A stretch of 64,000 nt of DNA from Bacteroidia bacterium (GTDB lineage: Bacteria; Bacteroidota; Bacteroidia; J057), in NCBI GenBank assembly GCA_022760475.1, contig JALEFZ010000096.1:186001-250000 (forward strand), read 5' to 3'. Made by a program: the position numbers and the translations under genes. Shown here piece after piece: positions 46,487 through 55,601 of the stretch. The first letter of the stretch is position 1. Every line of letters begins with the position of its first letter. The notes beneath the pieces are model-generated. The model ran no database searches and was not told the DNA's origin. It saw only the letters and a list, made by a program, of their open reading frames with translations.

Positions 46487-46788
46487 GTTATTTCTAAATA
46501 ACTGAATTATCTTCCTCTCATAATAGAATTTTCTTATCTTGATGATAGTTAGGCTATCCCCATTTTGGGGGAGATTAGATTTTCCCCACTATTCAATTGA
46601 CAAAAATCAGTAATATTGTTAATAATTGTATATGGCTAGCATACAAAGTTAGCCATATTTTTATAGATAGAAGGTAAGAAGGGGGATTTATTTAGAACTG
46701 TTATAAATAAGGAGTTTATCTCCACGAAACGCATCAAGCTCAAATTCTTGCCGTATTTTTACAGTTGGAACGTATCTATCGGGAACAA
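46487..46788. other. 302-bp stretch between helicase and hemA
   Basis: Contains a small TCCCC-ATTTT-GGGGGA hairpin, a terminator hairpin at 46630-46658, and no open frame. No exact promoter match was found for hemA. Confidence 0.4.
46630..46663 (+). terminator. terminator downstream of the helicase gene
   Basis: ATATGGCTA / TAGCCATAT (9 bp, perfect), 11-nt loop, then TTTTTAT. It lies about 145 bp past the helicase stop. Confidence 0.6.
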
Positions 46789-48051
46789 ATGTCGGTACCA
46801 TTCAGAGCAGTAAGGCTGACACACAAAAAAGCGTCAGTAGAAGTAAGAGAATTGATTCACCTTGATGCAGATCACAGCAAACAGTTGATGATTCAGCTCA
46901 AAAGTCTGTGGGGCTTGCAAGAGGTACTTATTTTTTCTACATGTAACCGCACCGAAGTATATTATGTATCCCATGTAGACCTTTCATGGGAAATAATTAG
47001 CCTACTTTGTATTTCAAAAGGGCTTTCCAACCCAAAAGATTTCCTTCCTTTTTTTGAAATCATTGAAGATGAGGAAGATGCGGTAAACAAGCTATTTGAG
47101 GTTTCCATGGGACTCGAATCCAGTATCCTGGGAGATATTCAGATCAGCAATCAGATCAAGCAAGCCTATGTATGGTCGAATGACCAGGGAATGGCTCAGG
47201 CTTACCTCCACCGACTTCTGCATACTATTTTTCATACCAACAAGCGTGTTTATCAGGAAACAGCCTTCAGAGATGGGGCAGCTTCAGTGAGTTATGCCAG
47301 TACAGAACTTGCATATCAGCTAACCCAGCATTTGACCAATCCCAGTGCATTGGTTGTTGGTCTTGGAGAAATGGGGAAGGATGTAGCCCTTAACCTGGAT
47401 CTTGACCATTTTGACAAAGTAGATCTTTGCAACCGAACCCTTTCCAAGGCCGAAGCTCTTGCTGCTGAATCAGGAACCGGTGTTCTTCCGTTCGAAGATT
47501 TGCCCAATAAGATCGCAGGTTACGATGTCGTACTTTCCTGCGTTTCGGTCAAGGAACCATTGATAAAAAAGGTAATGTTCAAGCAGTCAATTCGCCCCAG
47601 TTTTGTGATTGACTTATGTGTACCTCGTTCTGTAGAAGCTGATTTGGGTGACATCCCTCAGGTGATTTCTTATGGGATTGATGAGATAGAGGCCATTACT
47701 GCACAGACCATTGAGCGTAGGAAAAATGCGATTCCAGCTGTTAGGGATATCATCGCAGGAGAAATCAAAGACTTCCTTGCGTGGCGTACCCAACTAAGCA
47801 TTTCACCTACTATTCATAAAATCAAGGAGGCTCTAGAGGAAATACGCAAGGCTGAGATGGCCAGATATCTCAAGAAAAGCAACCTGGAAGAAAGTCAGCT
47901 CGTAGAGGAAGTAACTCGTTCCCTTATTCAAAAAATCATCAAGCTACCTGTACTTCAATTGAAAGAGGCTTGTAAAAGAGGGGAAGAGGATACCCTTATT
48001 GAGGCGCTCCATGACATTTTCAAGCTCGAAAAGCGAAAGCAACCCAACTAA
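46789..48051 (+). CDS. hemA: glutamyl-tRNA reductase
   Basis: 420 residues from ATG 46789 (a TTG eight codons upstream is less likely). Glutamyl-tRNA reductase: the catalytic cysteine lies in FSTCNRTEVYYV (Cys52), followed by GLESSILGDIQISNQIK, the NADPH-binding GLGEMGKDVALNL and the C-terminal dimerisation helices. It makes glutamate-1-semialdehyde from Glu-tRNA, the first step of tetrapyrrole synthesis by the C5 route. The sirtuin gene begins inside its last 41 bases, in another frame, so the two are co-transcribed and probably translationally coupled. Confidence 0.95.
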   Translation: MSVPFRAVRLTHKKASVEVRELIHLDADHSKQLMIQLKSLWGLQEVLIFSTCNRTEVYYVSHVDLSWEIISLLCISKGLSNPKDFLPFFEIIEDEEDAVNKLFEVSMGLESSILGDIQISNQIKQAYVWSNDQGMAQAYLHRLLHTIFHTNKRVYQETAFRDGAASVSYASTELAYQLTQHLTNPSALVVGLGEMGKDVALNLDLDHFDKVDLCNRTLSKAEALAAESGTGVLPFEDLPNKIAGYDVVLSCVSVKEPLIKKVMFKQSIRPSFVIDLCVPRSVEADLGDIPQVISYGIDEIEAITAQTIERRKNAIPAVRDIIAGEIKDFLAWRTQLSISPTIHKIKEALEEIRKAEMARYLKKSNLEESQLVEEVTRSLIQKIIKLPVLQLKEACKRGEEDTLIEALHDIFKLEKRKQPN

Positions 48052-48742
48052 ACCACTTCTTATAGCTCTTACCGGAGCAGGAATCAGTGCTGAAAGCGGT
48101 ATCCCTACCTTTCGAGATGAAGGAGGCATATGGGACGAGTACGACTTGATGGAGGTAGGCACTGCCCAAGGTTGGAGGAGCAATCCCGCTAAGGTATTAG
48201 GCTTCATCAATGATGTCAAAATGCGTTTTGCTGATGCAAAGCCAAATCCTGCCCACCAAATTCTTGCCCAATTAGAAAAATACTATCGTGTGGTGGTGAT
48301 CACCCAAAACATCGATACCCTGCACGAAGATGCCGGAAGCAGCGAGGTTATTCATATTCATGGAAGAATAGACCAGGTAAGGTCCACCTCCGATCCCAAC
48401 CTGCTTTATGACTGGCCTGCAGAGAAACCACTTAATATCGGAGACCTCTGCGAATTAGGGAGTCAACTTCGTCCCCATACTGTATTTTTTGGCGAAAATG
48501 TCCTTCAGATGGACGAGTCAGAAGATTTGGTGTCACAAGCAGATGTTGTGCTGGTCATAGGAACCTCTATGCAAGTCATGCCAGCAGCGGGACTAGTCTT
48601 GTATGCCCCTGAAGAAGCCCCAAAGTTTTTGATCGATCCCGAACCAGGAATTGACAAAGAATTGGTGCCGAGGCTTGAGATCATTGCAGAGAAAGCTTCA
48701 CTAGGAATGGAGATACTTTTGCCTGCCCTAGAACGTGATTGA
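48011..48742 (+). CDS. Sir2-family NAD-dependent deacylase
   Basis: 243 residues from ATG 48011 (a TTG four codons earlier is possible). Sirtuin motifs: ALTGAGISAESGIPTFRDE, TQNIDTLHEDAG (NAD and catalytic region), VIHIHGR (catalytic His) and VLVIGTSMQV. The zinc-binding cysteine pairs that normally follow the HG motif are absent (RIDQVRSTSDPNLLYDWPA instead). As far as I recall, several Bacteroidota sirtuins share this. It removes acyl groups from lysine using NAD. It overlaps hemA by 41 bp, an unusual neighbour. Confidence 0.88.
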   Translation: MTFSSSKSESNPTKPLLIALTGAGISAESGIPTFRDEGGIWDEYDLMEVGTAQGWRSNPAKVLGFINDVKMRFADAKPNPAHQILAQLEKYYRVVVITQNIDTLHEDAGSSEVIHIHGRIDQVRSTSDPNLLYDWPAEKPLNIGDLCELGSQLRPHTVFFGENVLQMDESEDLVSQADVVLVIGTSMQVMPAAGLVLYAPEEAPKFLIDPEPGIDKELVPRLEIIAEKASLGMEILLPALERD

Positions 48743-49222
48743 TCAAAAAATCAATATTACCCCAATTTTACTTTTTTTCATTTCCCTATAATCAATGGGG
48801 AAATAATTTTCTATTTCTTAATTTTACGAAAAAGGACAGTCTTCCTTAATTTCGCTCATAAGGAATTGTTCATACGTAATTAATAACAGTTCGGGTAATA
48901 GCTTAATACTTATATTCACTTCTTAGCTAATATTGACACTTAAATCGCCCGCTCTATTTCAAACCTATTTACTTCTACTCTGCAAATACCTTGTAATAGG
49001 ATTTTAGCCGGATCAAATACAAGCTGGCAAAACCTGGCGGATGGATATGGATTTCAGCGCCATATTATTGAGTTCTTTCTGACGGTTTCAAACATACATC
49101 AGTAAGTGTATGCCCGGTTGTGCATTGGTTTGTCAAACTAATTCACCCAAATTACTCAGGTTTACCAAGCATCACTTCAGTATAAATTACAATTGTAGAA
49201 GAAACACATTGAGCAAGAGCTA
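48743..49222. other. 480-bp gene-free stretch before the O-acetyltransferase pair
   Basis: No credible open frame on either strand. AT-rich with several T-runs; no exact TAnnTTTG box was found. It probably carries the promoter of the algI-like gene and a long leader, but nothing specific could be identified. Confidence 0.35.
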
Positions 49223-50659
49223 ATGCTATTCAATTCTTTTATATTTTTTATTTTCCTTGGACTTGTTCTTCCGGTATTTTATGCCTTAAGAAGTAAGGAA
49301 AGCAAGAATATCTTTCTATTGCTTGCCAGTTACTTCTTTTATGGCTATTGGGATTGGAGGTTTTGCTCTTTACTTGCCATTTCAACCTTCGTAGATTTTT
49401 TTATTGGAAAAAATTTACACAAACAAACGGATGAGAAAGCAAGAAAAAGACTCCTTTTGCTAAGTTTGTTTTCAAATCTTGGTATTCTGGCTGTATTCAA
49501 ATATCTCAACTTCTTTGTAGAAAGTTTTCAATCAGTCGCTAGCCAATTTGGTGGAGAACTTGATTTTCTTCATTTGAACATCATCCTCCCTGTAGGAATT
49601 TCATTCTATACTTTCCAGACACTCTCCTATACGCTAGACATTTATCGCCGAAGGATTGAACCTACCAACAATATCATCGACTTTGCCTTATTTGTGGCAT
49701 TCTTTCCTCAGTTGGTGGCGGGACCAATTGAACGGGCGGCAGCACTTCTCCCTGAACTTTCCAAAAAGCTTAGCCCCAGCAAAGATCAAATCCGACAAGG
49801 CATAGTTCTAATCATAACGGGTTTGTTTCGAAAAGTTTTGTTGGGGGATACTGCGGGACGATATGTAGACAATATTTTTGAAAACATGGAGGCCTATACT
49901 TCTGTGGAGCTCCTTTGTGGACTGGTATTGTTCTCCGTTCAGATATATGCGGACTTTTCAGGTTATAGCCGAATCGCCAGGGGTACCTCCAAACTCTTAG
50001 GGGTGGAGTTAATGAAAAATTTTGAGCAACCTTATCTATCCCGAAACATCACAGAATTCTGGCGGAGGTGGCATATTTCCTTGTCATCCTGGCTTAAGGA
50101 CTATCTATACATAAGCCTTGGGGGTAATCGAAAAGGAGAAAACAGGACTTATATAAACCTGATGCTTACTATGCTTCTTGGAGGTTTATGGCACGGAGCC
50201 AGTTGGAACTTTGTCATTTGGGGAGGATTACATGGCATTTATCTTGCCTTGCACAAACTAGCACTCAGAGGTAAAAAAATCGGACGGGAGAAAGCAGACT
50301 TCTCAACCATCGCTTCTGGCCTGTCTTCCATTGGGCAAATGTTACTCACTTATATTTTGGTATTGTTTACCTGGCTATTTTTCCGATCTACTTCATGGGA
50401 AATGACTACTGAATTCTTCTCAGTAGTAAGTCAATGGACGGTGGGAGATTATGCAGGAAAATTCATAACCATATCTTTGGTCTACGCATTTGTAACCATC
50501 CTGCTTGATATTTTAGAATATAGCAGTGATTCACACACCTATCTCCTAAAGGTCAAGTCTCCTGGAGCCATCATTGGAATCCTGTTAGCCCTCTTGGGTG
50601 TATCATTTATATACATGTTTCAAGCTGATCCTTTACCATTCATTTATTTCCAATTCTAG
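49223..50659 (+). CDS. MBOAT-family O-acyltransferase (AlgI-like)
   Basis: 478 residues, polytopic (about ten membrane helices). Family hallmarks: ILPVGISFYTFQTLSYTLDIY, AGPIERA, ITEFWRRWHISLSSWLKDYLY, and the active-site region LGGLWHGASWNFVIWGGLHG with the conserved His. AlgI-type enzymes take acetyl groups from the cytoplasm across the inner membrane for O-acetylation of an exported polysaccharide, handing them to a periplasmic SGNH partner. The SGNH gene follows 2 bp downstream, so this pair is a complete O-acetylation module. The polysaccharide target is unknown. Confidence 0.93.
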   Translation: MLFNSFIFFIFLGLVLPVFYALRSKESKNIFLLLASYFFYGYWDWRFCSLLAISTFVDFFIGKNLHKQTDEKARKRLLLLSLFSNLGILAVFKYLNFFVESFQSVASQFGGELDFLHLNIILPVGISFYTFQTLSYTLDIYRRRIEPTNNIIDFALFVAFFPQLVAGPIERAAALLPELSKKLSPSKDQIRQGIVLIITGLFRKVLLGDTAGRYVDNIFENMEAYTSVELLCGLVLFSVQIYADFSGYSRIARGTSKLLGVELMKNFEQPYLSRNITEFWRRWHISLSSWLKDYLYISLGGNRKGENRTYINLMLTMLLGGLWHGASWNFVIWGGLHGIYLALHKLALRGKKIGREKADFSTIASGLSSIGQMLLTYILVLFTWLFFRSTSWEMTTEFFSVVSQWTVGDYAGKFITISLVYAFVTILLDILEYSSDSHTYLLKVKSPGAIIGILLALLGVSFIYMFQADPLPFIYFQF

Positions 50660-50661
50660 AT

Positions 50662-51687
50662 ATGAATCTGCTGAAGCAAATACTTTGGGGAATCCTTTCT
50701 TTTGTTCTGACAATGCTTTTTTGTGAGGCCTTCATCTGGTCTTCAAATATTGCAAATGTCTCTTTTAGCGATTTTGACCCTGAAATTGGAAAGGTAAACA
50801 GGCAAGATGTCCCCTTCCTTATTTTTAATGAGGGAATGGGTGTGGGCAAATACAACGCTTATGGGTATCTCGGGAAGGAATATCCTCCCTACCGTGAAGA
50901 CAATACGCTGCGCTTGGCTTTGATGGGGGACTCCTATGTTGCTGGCCTTCAGGTAATGGGAAGACATCACTTCAGAAGTATACTCGAAAAAGGCCTTTCT
51001 GAGAATTTGGGTAGCACTGTTGAGGCATTAAACTTTGGGAAACCTGGTTTTGACCTTCCCGATATGTATGCCTTTAAAGAAAATTATATAGATCGCTTTA
51101 CTCCTGATCTATACCTCATATTCGTTGCTGAGTTTGACTTCTACCCAAAAGTAACTGATGTATTGGTTCCTGATGTGAAATTGGAGAATGGTGAGTTAGC
51201 TATTGACATGGACTTTCCGGAAGAGGCTGTCCTTCGATATAATCAAATTAAGGTTCCTCCACAGCATTCTACCATTCTGAATATGATGAACAATGGCCTT
51301 AAGAAGACCAAACAAGTGCCTTTAGGAAGTATCTTACTTGATAAGGTTTACACCTGGATTTGGGAGGAACCAGAGCTTGGAGAAGATCATCCAGGGGCTA
51401 CTGGCGAGAAGGTCATTTCAGATGTGGTCAAAGCTATCATTGGTGATCTTGACAAAGAAAAGGTTGTATTTATCAATCGTGATATGGAAGCTCTGAGTCC
51501 TGAGATCGTTGAATTGCTGGTTGGATTCAAGTATATCGACCTAAGTCCACACCTTCAGAAGATGAAGTTGGAAGGCAAGAGCCCTATTGATTGGCCCATT
51601 ACAGGACGTGTAGGACACTGGAATCATGAAGGACATAAACTGGTAGCCAAAGTGCTGGAAGAGGAACTAGCTTCCAGTCTGCGATGA
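50662..51687 (+). CDS. SGNH-fold O-acetyltransferase partner (AlgJ/AlgX-like)
   Basis: 341 residues with an N-terminal membrane anchor (LWGILSFVLTMLFCEAFI). SGNH blocks: LALMGDSYVAG (block I Ser in GDS), LNFGKPGFDLPD (block II/III Gly and Asn region) and GHWNHEGHKLVA near the C-terminus (block V His). It is expected to transfer acetyl from the upstream MBOAT protein to a glycan in the periplasm. Translation is coupled to the MBOAT gene (2-bp gap). Its end overlaps the end of the converging histidine kinase gene by 21 bp. Confidence 0.8.
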   Translation: MNLLKQILWGILSFVLTMLFCEAFIWSSNIANVSFSDFDPEIGKVNRQDVPFLIFNEGMGVGKYNAYGYLGKEYPPYREDNTLRLALMGDSYVAGLQVMGRHHFRSILEKGLSENLGSTVEALNFGKPGFDLPDMYAFKENYIDRFTPDLYLIFVAEFDFYPKVTDVLVPDVKLENGELAIDMDFPEEAVLRYNQIKVPPQHSTILNMMNNGLKKTKQVPLGSILLDKVYTWIWEEPELGEDHPGATGEKVISDVVKAIIGDLDKEKVVFINRDMEALSPEIVELLVGFKYIDLSPHLQKMKLEGKSPIDWPITGRVGHWNHEGHKLVAKVLEEELASSLR

Positions 51688-53745
51688 GTTTCCATGAAAC
51701 TGTTTGATTGGAAAATTCAGGATTAGCTCTGATCCCTGTCCAAGGGTTGAGTTGACACGAATTCGTCCCTTATGCTCCTCAATGATGCCATGGGTAATGG
51801 ACATGCCAAGGCCTGTGCCCTCTCCCACCGGCTTGGTGGTAAAGAATGGCTCAAAGATCCTTTTTTGTACATCTTCACTCATACCAACCCCAGTATCTCG
51901 AAACCTGATTTCAACTTCATCCCCAACGCCCTTGGTGCTGATGTTCAGAATCCCCCCATCAGGCATGGCATGAATGGCGTTTGACATGATATTCATGAAA
52001 ACCTGATTCAATTTGCCAGGAAAGGCGTCAATTTCTCCATTGAAGTTAAAGTCCTTCAGAACCTCGATGTCTTTGAGTTGATTCTTAAGAAGTGCTAAGG
52101 TAGAATCAATTCCACCATGGATGGCAAATGGCTTGATGTCATGTTCCTCCATCCTGGCAAAGTTTCTCAGCCCTTTTACAATTTCGGTTGTCCTGTCTGC
52201 GCCTTCGTCAATCCCATTGAGTAAATCTGTAATTTCCTCGGTGATGTAATCAATTTCAAGTTCATTTTTCAGGCTTTCTACCTCAGCAAACTGTTCAACC
52301 AACTCTGAAGCCTCAATGGCTTCTTCATACTTTTTCAAGACCGTCAGCAGGTCGTTGATGTCATTTTTAAGGGGGGTGATGTTGCCTGATATGAAATTGA
52401 TAGGATTATTGATCTCATGGGCAATACCCGCAGTCAGTTGCCCCAGAGAGGCCATTTTTTCTGATGAAACCAATTGAGTCTGGGTATTCATCAGCTTTTT
52501 ATGGGTTTGATCCAGTTCTTCGTAGGCTGTTTTCAATTGGCTAAGGTCTTTTCTCCTTAGCATAAATAACCTTCCAAGAACAGTAAAAAAGCCCAGACTC
52601 AACATGAGTGAAAAGATTAGCCAGTTTTTGAATGCCCTTTCTTTTTCGACAGTGGCTTGTGCATTAAGTTTTTCTTGTGCGAGGATAAGGTTTTCCTGTC
52701 GGATGTAATCCATCTCCAGCGCAATTTCGATGGAGTCGTTTTTATAATTGAGGTAGTCGGCGCTACTTCTTTCGAAGGCATCTAAGCTTCGTTCCAGGGC
52801 ATTGGTATTTCCTTCTTTGACCTGGACCTTGATTTCGTTTCGGAGGGAATCAACTGTCTTTTTTGTTTTCACAATGTTCTGACTCACATCATTGTTGATC
52901 TTTTCAAGGTCTTTGATGCTTTTAGAGGCATTGTTTCCTTTTCCTTCAAATATGGGCAAGCTATCCTGATTGGAAGTCTTGGCAGAAATCTTGGCAATTT
53001 TCTCTGCTTCCTTTTTATCACCGATTAGCAGGTACAGATTTTCAATTTCAGCTAACATTTCCTTTACCTTGAAGCTATCTTCTGCTTGTTTGTAAAGGTC
53101 GGCTGCAGCTTCGTACTGCTCGATGGCACCTACCAGTTTCCCGTTGTTTTTTGCATTTTTTGCTGCCGTCTCTCGTCCCTTGGCTCGGATGAGTGCGGTA
53201 TTTCTGACATTCTCCTCGCTCAGGTTAACGTTGTCAACCAGGGTTTCTGCCGCATTCTTGATGACCTTCCCTGACCTTTGTATGAGGGTGTTTTTCTTGT
53301 TGCTTTGGGTAGAATCAATCATTGCTGCGATCCTTTCTTCAGCAGCTTTGTCATTTAGTTTCTGAGCTATTTTCTTCGCTTCCCTATACCACCGAAGAGC
53401 TTTTCCTTCTCTCCCTTGGGCTTCAAGTATCCTCCCCATCAGGATAAAGGTGATGATTTGTTTTCGTAGGATGTCGTTGTAGGTAAAGCCGGCATTGGGA
53501 TCAGATAAGGCGTCTTTGCCGAGTTTATTGGAAAGTCTGACAGAAAACTCGGCATATTTAAGGGCTGTATCGAAGTCTTTGATTCTGTAATGAGCCTTAC
53601 CCAACTCTACCAGGGCTTCCAATTGGACAATACCCTTGGAGCTTTCGGCCCTTTTCTTGAGCATTTCAATGCTCTCTCCTTGTCCCAAAATAGAGGAGGC
53701 GAAAAAGAAAAAAAGGATAAATGATACAGAAACAAATTTTCCCAT
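51667..53745 (-). CDS. TPR-containing sensor histidine kinase
   Basis: 692 residues. A signal peptide (SFILFFFFASSILGQG) is followed by TPR-like helical repeats (about 20-340), a membrane segment (WLIFSLMLSLGFFTVLGRL, about 370-388), a coiled-coil, and a histidine-kinase core: H-box GIAHEINNPINF (His443), N-box NAIHAMPDGG, and GVGMSEDVQKRIFEPFFTT with GTGLGM. The TPR part would sense a ligand in the periplasm. No response regulator lies beside it, so it is an orphan kinase. A terminator separates it from the upstream MoxR gene. Confidence 0.92.
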   Translation of the reverse strand: MGKFVSVSFILFFFFASSILGQGESIEMLKKRAESSKGIVQLEALVELGKAHYRIKDFDTALKYAEFSVRLSNKLGKDALSDPNAGFTYNDILRKQIITFILMGRILEAQGREGKALRWYREAKKIAQKLNDKAAEERIAAMIDSTQSNKKNTLIQRSGKVIKNAAETLVDNVNLSEENVRNTALIRAKGRETAAKNAKNNGKLVGAIEQYEAAADLYKQAEDSFKVKEMLAEIENLYLLIGDKKEAEKIAKISAKTSNQDSLPIFEGKGNNASKSIKDLEKINNDVSQNIVKTKKTVDSLRNEIKVQVKEGNTNALERSLDAFERSSADYLNYKNDSIEIALEMDYIRQENLILAQEKLNAQATVEKERAFKNWLIFSLMLSLGFFTVLGRLFMLRRKDLSQLKTAYEELDQTHKKLMNTQTQLVSSEKMASLGQLTAGIAHEINNPINFISGNITPLKNDINDLLTVLKKYEEAIEASELVEQFAEVESLKNELEIDYITEEITDLLNGIDEGADRTTEIVKGLRNFARMEEHDIKPFAIHGGIDSTLALLKNQLKDIEVLKDFNFNGEIDAFPGKLNQVFMNIMSNAIHAMPDGGILNISTKGVGDEVEIRFRDTGVGMSEDVQKRIFEPFFTTKPVGEGTGLGMSITHGIIEEHKGRIRVNSTLGQGSELILNFPIKQFHGNSSQTGS

Positions 53746-53820
53746 AATGACCTAAAAAAGACGGGTAAGCCCCTCACTTATAGACCTTAAAATCGGTATT
53801 TACGTTGCATGAAAATAAAA

Positions 53821-53854
53821 ATCAGGAAAAAAGAAAAATTTCTCTTTTCCTGAT
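53821..53854 (-). terminator. terminator of the MoxR gene
   Basis: ATCAGGAAAA (53821-53830) pairs with TTTTCCTGAT (53845-53854), with an inner AGAAA/TTTCT extension. On the minus strand it is followed by a T-rich run. Confidence 0.65.
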
Positions 53855-53889
53855 CGAATATTTACTTGGAGTATCGCAACATAAGCCTT

Positions 53890-54891
53890 CTATGGCACTT
53901 CTACGACGTCCAGGATTTGTGAAATTATTTCCTCTGTGGTGATATTCTCAGCTTCGGCTTCATAGGTCAGGCCAATGCGATGTCTCAATACGTCATACGC
54001 AACAGCTCTCACATCTTCAGGGATAACATAGCCTCTTCTCTTAATGAAAGCATAGGCTTTTGCCGTCAGTGCAAGAGCGATTGAAGCCCTTGGAGAACCT
54101 CCATAGTTCATGAGGGGCTTTAGCTTTTCGAGTTTTTTGGTCTCCGGAGTTCTGGTAGCAAATACGATATCAAGGATGTACTGCTCAATTTTTTCATCCA
54201 TATAGATTTCTCGAACAGCAGTTCTTGCCATCAGAATATCCTGGATATTCACTACTGGATTTATGCTTACCGAATTCCCTCCAACATTCTGTCTGATGAT
54301 TTGCCTTTCATCGTCCATGCTTGGATACGAAATCACACACTTGAGCATAAAGCGGTCAACCTGGGCTTCTGGAAGTGGGTATGTACCCTCCTGCTCGATT
54401 GGGTTTTGTGTTGCCAATACGAGGAAGGGCTCTTCCAGTTTGAAGGTTTCATCTCCGATGGTAACCTGTTTTTCCTGCATGGCTTCCAACAGGGCAGCTT
54501 GTACCTTGGCAGGAGAACGGTTAATCTCGTCTGCCAAAACGAAGTTTGCGAAAACCGGCCCTTTCTTAACAGAGAATTCCTGGGTCTTTTGATTATAAAT
54601 CATAGTTCCCAAAACATCGGCAGGCAAGAGGTCTGGCGTAAACTGGATACGGCTGAATGAAGCATCGATGGCTTTTGAAAGCGATTTTATCGCCAGTGTC
54701 TTTGCAAGACCGGGCACACCTTCAAGCAAAACATGGCCACCAGACAACATGCCGAGCAGCAACCTTTCGATCATATATGATTGACCAACAATGGCTTTCT
54801 TAACTTCCATATTCAGGATATCCAAAAAGGAGCTCTGAATCTGAATTTTCTCATTGAGGGCTCGAATATCCGGTGCAGGATTAGGATTCAT
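53890..54891 (-). CDS. MoxR-family AAA+ ATPase
   Basis: 333 residues. AAA+ core: Walker A LEGVPGLAKT (P-loop 58-65), Walker B FVLADEINRSP (Asp121-Glu122), sensor 1 LATQNPIEQEGTYPLPEAQVDRF, then the helical lid with GGSPRASIAL. MoxR ATPases act as chaperones with VWA or DUF58 proteins, often in envelope or enzyme-maturation roles. Here no DUF58 or VWA gene is adjacent. A -7 box (minus strand TAATTTTG, 54951-54958) lies about 60 bp upstream. The enzyme is cytoplasmic. Confidence 0.9.
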   Translation of the reverse strand: MNPNPAPDIRALNEKIQIQSSFLDILNMEVKKAIVGQSYMIERLLLGMLSGGHVLLEGVPGLAKTLAIKSLSKAIDASFSRIQFTPDLLPADVLGTMIYNQKTQEFSVKKGPVFANFVLADEINRSPAKVQAALLEAMQEKQVTIGDETFKLEEPFLVLATQNPIEQEGTYPLPEAQVDRFMLKCVISYPSMDDERQIIRQNVGGNSVSINPVVNIQDILMARTAVREIYMDEKIEQYILDIVFATRTPETKKLEKLKPLMNYGGSPRASIALALTAKAYAFIKRRGYVIPEDVRAVAYDVLRHRIGLTYEAEAENITTEEIISQILDVVEVP

Positions 54892-55254
54892 AGACGAAAT
54901 TCTGTCTTTAATGCAGAGAATAATATTCTAGATACATGAAATTGTGCAACCAAAATTACCCGATTTGATTTCAAGATGCGAATTCAGAAATGTTAAACTT
55001 CCGTTAATGACTTTTTGAATTTAGATTGTCATAATTGGGTGTGAATAAATGGTGAATATAGCGAGGCTAAAGAAAAATCGGCTTCTTGACTATTTGGGAA
55101 ATCGTACCTTTTTCGAACCGTTCATCGATGCTGTAAAACCGTTCAAACACAAATAATTACTTACGATGAAATATCACCTGATTGTTAAATGTTTTTGGTG
55201 TATTTATTGTGTGTAACAAGTGGTAAGTGAGTCTATAATCTTTACATCCCAACT
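54892..55254. other. 363-bp divergent gene-free stretch
   Basis: Lies between the minus-strand MoxR gene and a plus-strand 50-codon frame. It contains the minus-strand -7 match CAAAATTA (54951-54958) and no protein-like frame. Several near-matches to TAnnTTTG occur on the plus strand but none is exact. Confidence 0.35.
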
Positions 55255-55407
55255 ATGATGGTATTTATAGATACTATAATTTTCCTTCTCTGGGGACTTT
55301 TTTCTCTAGCTGCTATTGCGGGTCTCTTACAGGAATTTCAGAGCAACCGCGAAACAGAAAGACCTGTATCTCTTTTGGAAGATGATGACCCAGTATTTTT
55401 AGTTTAA
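55255..55407 (+). CDS. 50-residue single-pass membrane peptide
   Basis: Two adjacent ATGs start a frame whose product is one hydrophobic helix (VFIDTIIFLLWGLFSLAAIAG) followed by a short polar tail ending LEDDDPVFLV. The protein would sit in the inner membrane with its acidic tail in the cytoplasm. No family is recognised, and no exact promoter or Shine-Dalgarno was found, so it may be chance. The composition (hydrophobic core with flanking charged and Trp residues) is that of genuine small membrane proteins. Confidence 0.4.
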   Translation: MMVFIDTIIFLLWGLFSLAAIAGLLQEFQSNRETERPVSLLEDDDPVFLV

Positions 55408-55483
55408 CCTGTAATTTTGGTTAAAAGGACACCCCAAGCTACTCACCCGCTAACACCCAGACTACTATTCATGCACGCCTGCC

Positions 55484-55503
55484 GACTTTAGCTTACTAAA
55501 GTC
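55484..55503. repeat. hairpin GACTTTAG / CTAAAGTC
   Basis: Perfect 8-bp stem with loop CTTA inside a GC-rich context (GCCTGCCG before, CCTGCCGGGC after). It looks like an intergenic repeat unit, but only one copy is in the window. Confidence 0.5.
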
Positions 55504-55552
55504 CCTGCCGGGCTATGCTCAAATTTTAAGGTCGAAAAATATCAAAAGGAAA

Positions 55553-55574
55553 GGTCGAACCCATAAGTTCGACC
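55553..55574 (-). terminator. terminator of the parA operon
   Basis: GGTCGAAC / GTTCGACC, 6-nt loop. Read on the minus strand it is followed by TTTCCTTTT, 28 bp beyond the stop of the small partner gene. Confidence 0.6.
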
Positions 55575-55601
55575 CCAATTTTCATTTTATATGTATCCGT
55601 T

